64,000 bases of DNA from DASZKW01 sp035552775 (lineage in GTDB: Bacteria; Actinomycetota; Acidimicrobiia; Acidimicrobiales; Palsa-688): assembly GCA_035552775.1 (NCBI GenBank), contig DASZKW010000043.1, positions 27,016 to 91,015 of the forward strand, in the 5' to 3' direction. Below, piece by piece: positions 63,839-64,000 of this stretch. The first letter of the stretch is position 1. Each line of letters opens with the position of its first letter. The position numbers were made by a program, and so were the translations under genes. Below the pieces are notes generated by a model. That model searched no databases, was not told the DNA's origin, and saw only the letters and a program-made list of their open reading frames with translations.

Positions 63839-64000
63839 AGCCCACGACTTCAGTGGGAGGCAGAGCCCCGTTCGGGCCGCAGGCCCGAAGTTGTCACACC
63901 TCGGTGCGATGATCTGACCGTGGGCTACCGCTCGACCAACAAGACGGTCTACTCGGCCAAGTCCCACAACACTGCTCCGCAGAGGCAACGGTACCGCCGC
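63839..64000 (+). mobile_element. IS200/IS605-like element, ends and start of transposase (cut by window edge)
   Basis: A right-end-like hairpin, CCCAC-gacttca-GTGGG (63841-63857), is followed by a perfect TTCGGGCC-gca-GGCCCGAA hairpin (63871-63889), the kind of subterminal structure TnpA binds. GTG 63920 then opens a frame reading MGYRSTNKTVYSAKSH, close to the N-terminus of actinobacterial TnpA (Y1 transposase). The following codons diverge from the expected sequence, so the copy may be decayed. Confidence 0.6.

Overview
This is about 64 kb of high-GC DNA around the chromosome origin of an actinobacterium. Gene content and order follow the mycobacterial origin region (rpmH-rnpA-yidD-yidC-jag-rsmG-parA-parB-cwlM-trxA-trxB, a DUF6049 protein next to murJ, pcnA; ino1-padR-DUF5318-ponA-rpsF-ssb-rplI-dnaB; dnaA-dnaN-recF-DUF721-gyrB-gyrA-DUF3566-tRNA-Ile). 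The blocks are rearranged relative to Mycobacterium and many proteins carry Ala/Gly/Pro-rich extensions. A deep-branching lineage such as Acidimicrobiia fits, but that class is an inference.

Layout. 1-4.9 kb: a dipeptide/nickel-type ABC transporter (permease, fused double ATPase, binding lipoprotein) followed by an FmdE-family zinc protein. 5-9 kb (minus): thiolase, 1-Cys peroxiredoxin, MscS channel, VIT1-family metal transporter. 9.3-16 kb: the rpmH to parB block with a parS-like site; rpmH appears to lie inside the rnpA reading frame. 16-28 kb (minus): CwlM-like pseudo-amidase, thioredoxin and its reductase, a Ser/Thr kinase with a discoidin-like outer domain, DegV, MurJ, DUF6049, GNAT. 28-44.5 kb: deacetylase, PilT, CCA-adding enzyme, methyltransferase, Ino1 with its PadR regulator, DUF5318, PBP1A, PanB, DUF192, S6-SSB-L9 (no rpsR), DnaB, hydrolase, methyltransferase. 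44.8-54.4 kb: dnaA, oriC, dnaN, recF, DUF721, gyrB, gyrA, DUF3566. The genes thus cover initiation, helicase loading, supercoiling, segregation, membrane insertion and envelope synthesis.

Accessory region. A tRNA-Ile gene at 55.7 kb is the left end of a 4.5 kb island; a 51-bp copy of its 3' end closes the island at 60.26 kb. Inside is a tightly packed four-gene operon (ribbon-helix-helix protein, DNA methyltransferase with a C-terminal nuclease-like module, a 109-aa unknown, and a protein with a PD-(D/E)XK-like motif), then remnants of another DNA methyltransferase and of a tyrosine integrase. This operon is the best candidate for an undescribed restriction or defence module. Beyond it are an SDR with a frameshifted downstream gene, a GH15 glycosidase, and the start of an IS200/IS605-like element at the window edge.

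The most unusual non-coding signal is a pair of 104-bp hairpin elements (21426-21529 and 41216-41319): 27-bp arms, 50-bp loops, compensatory changes between copies, and the same orientation relative to flanking transcription.
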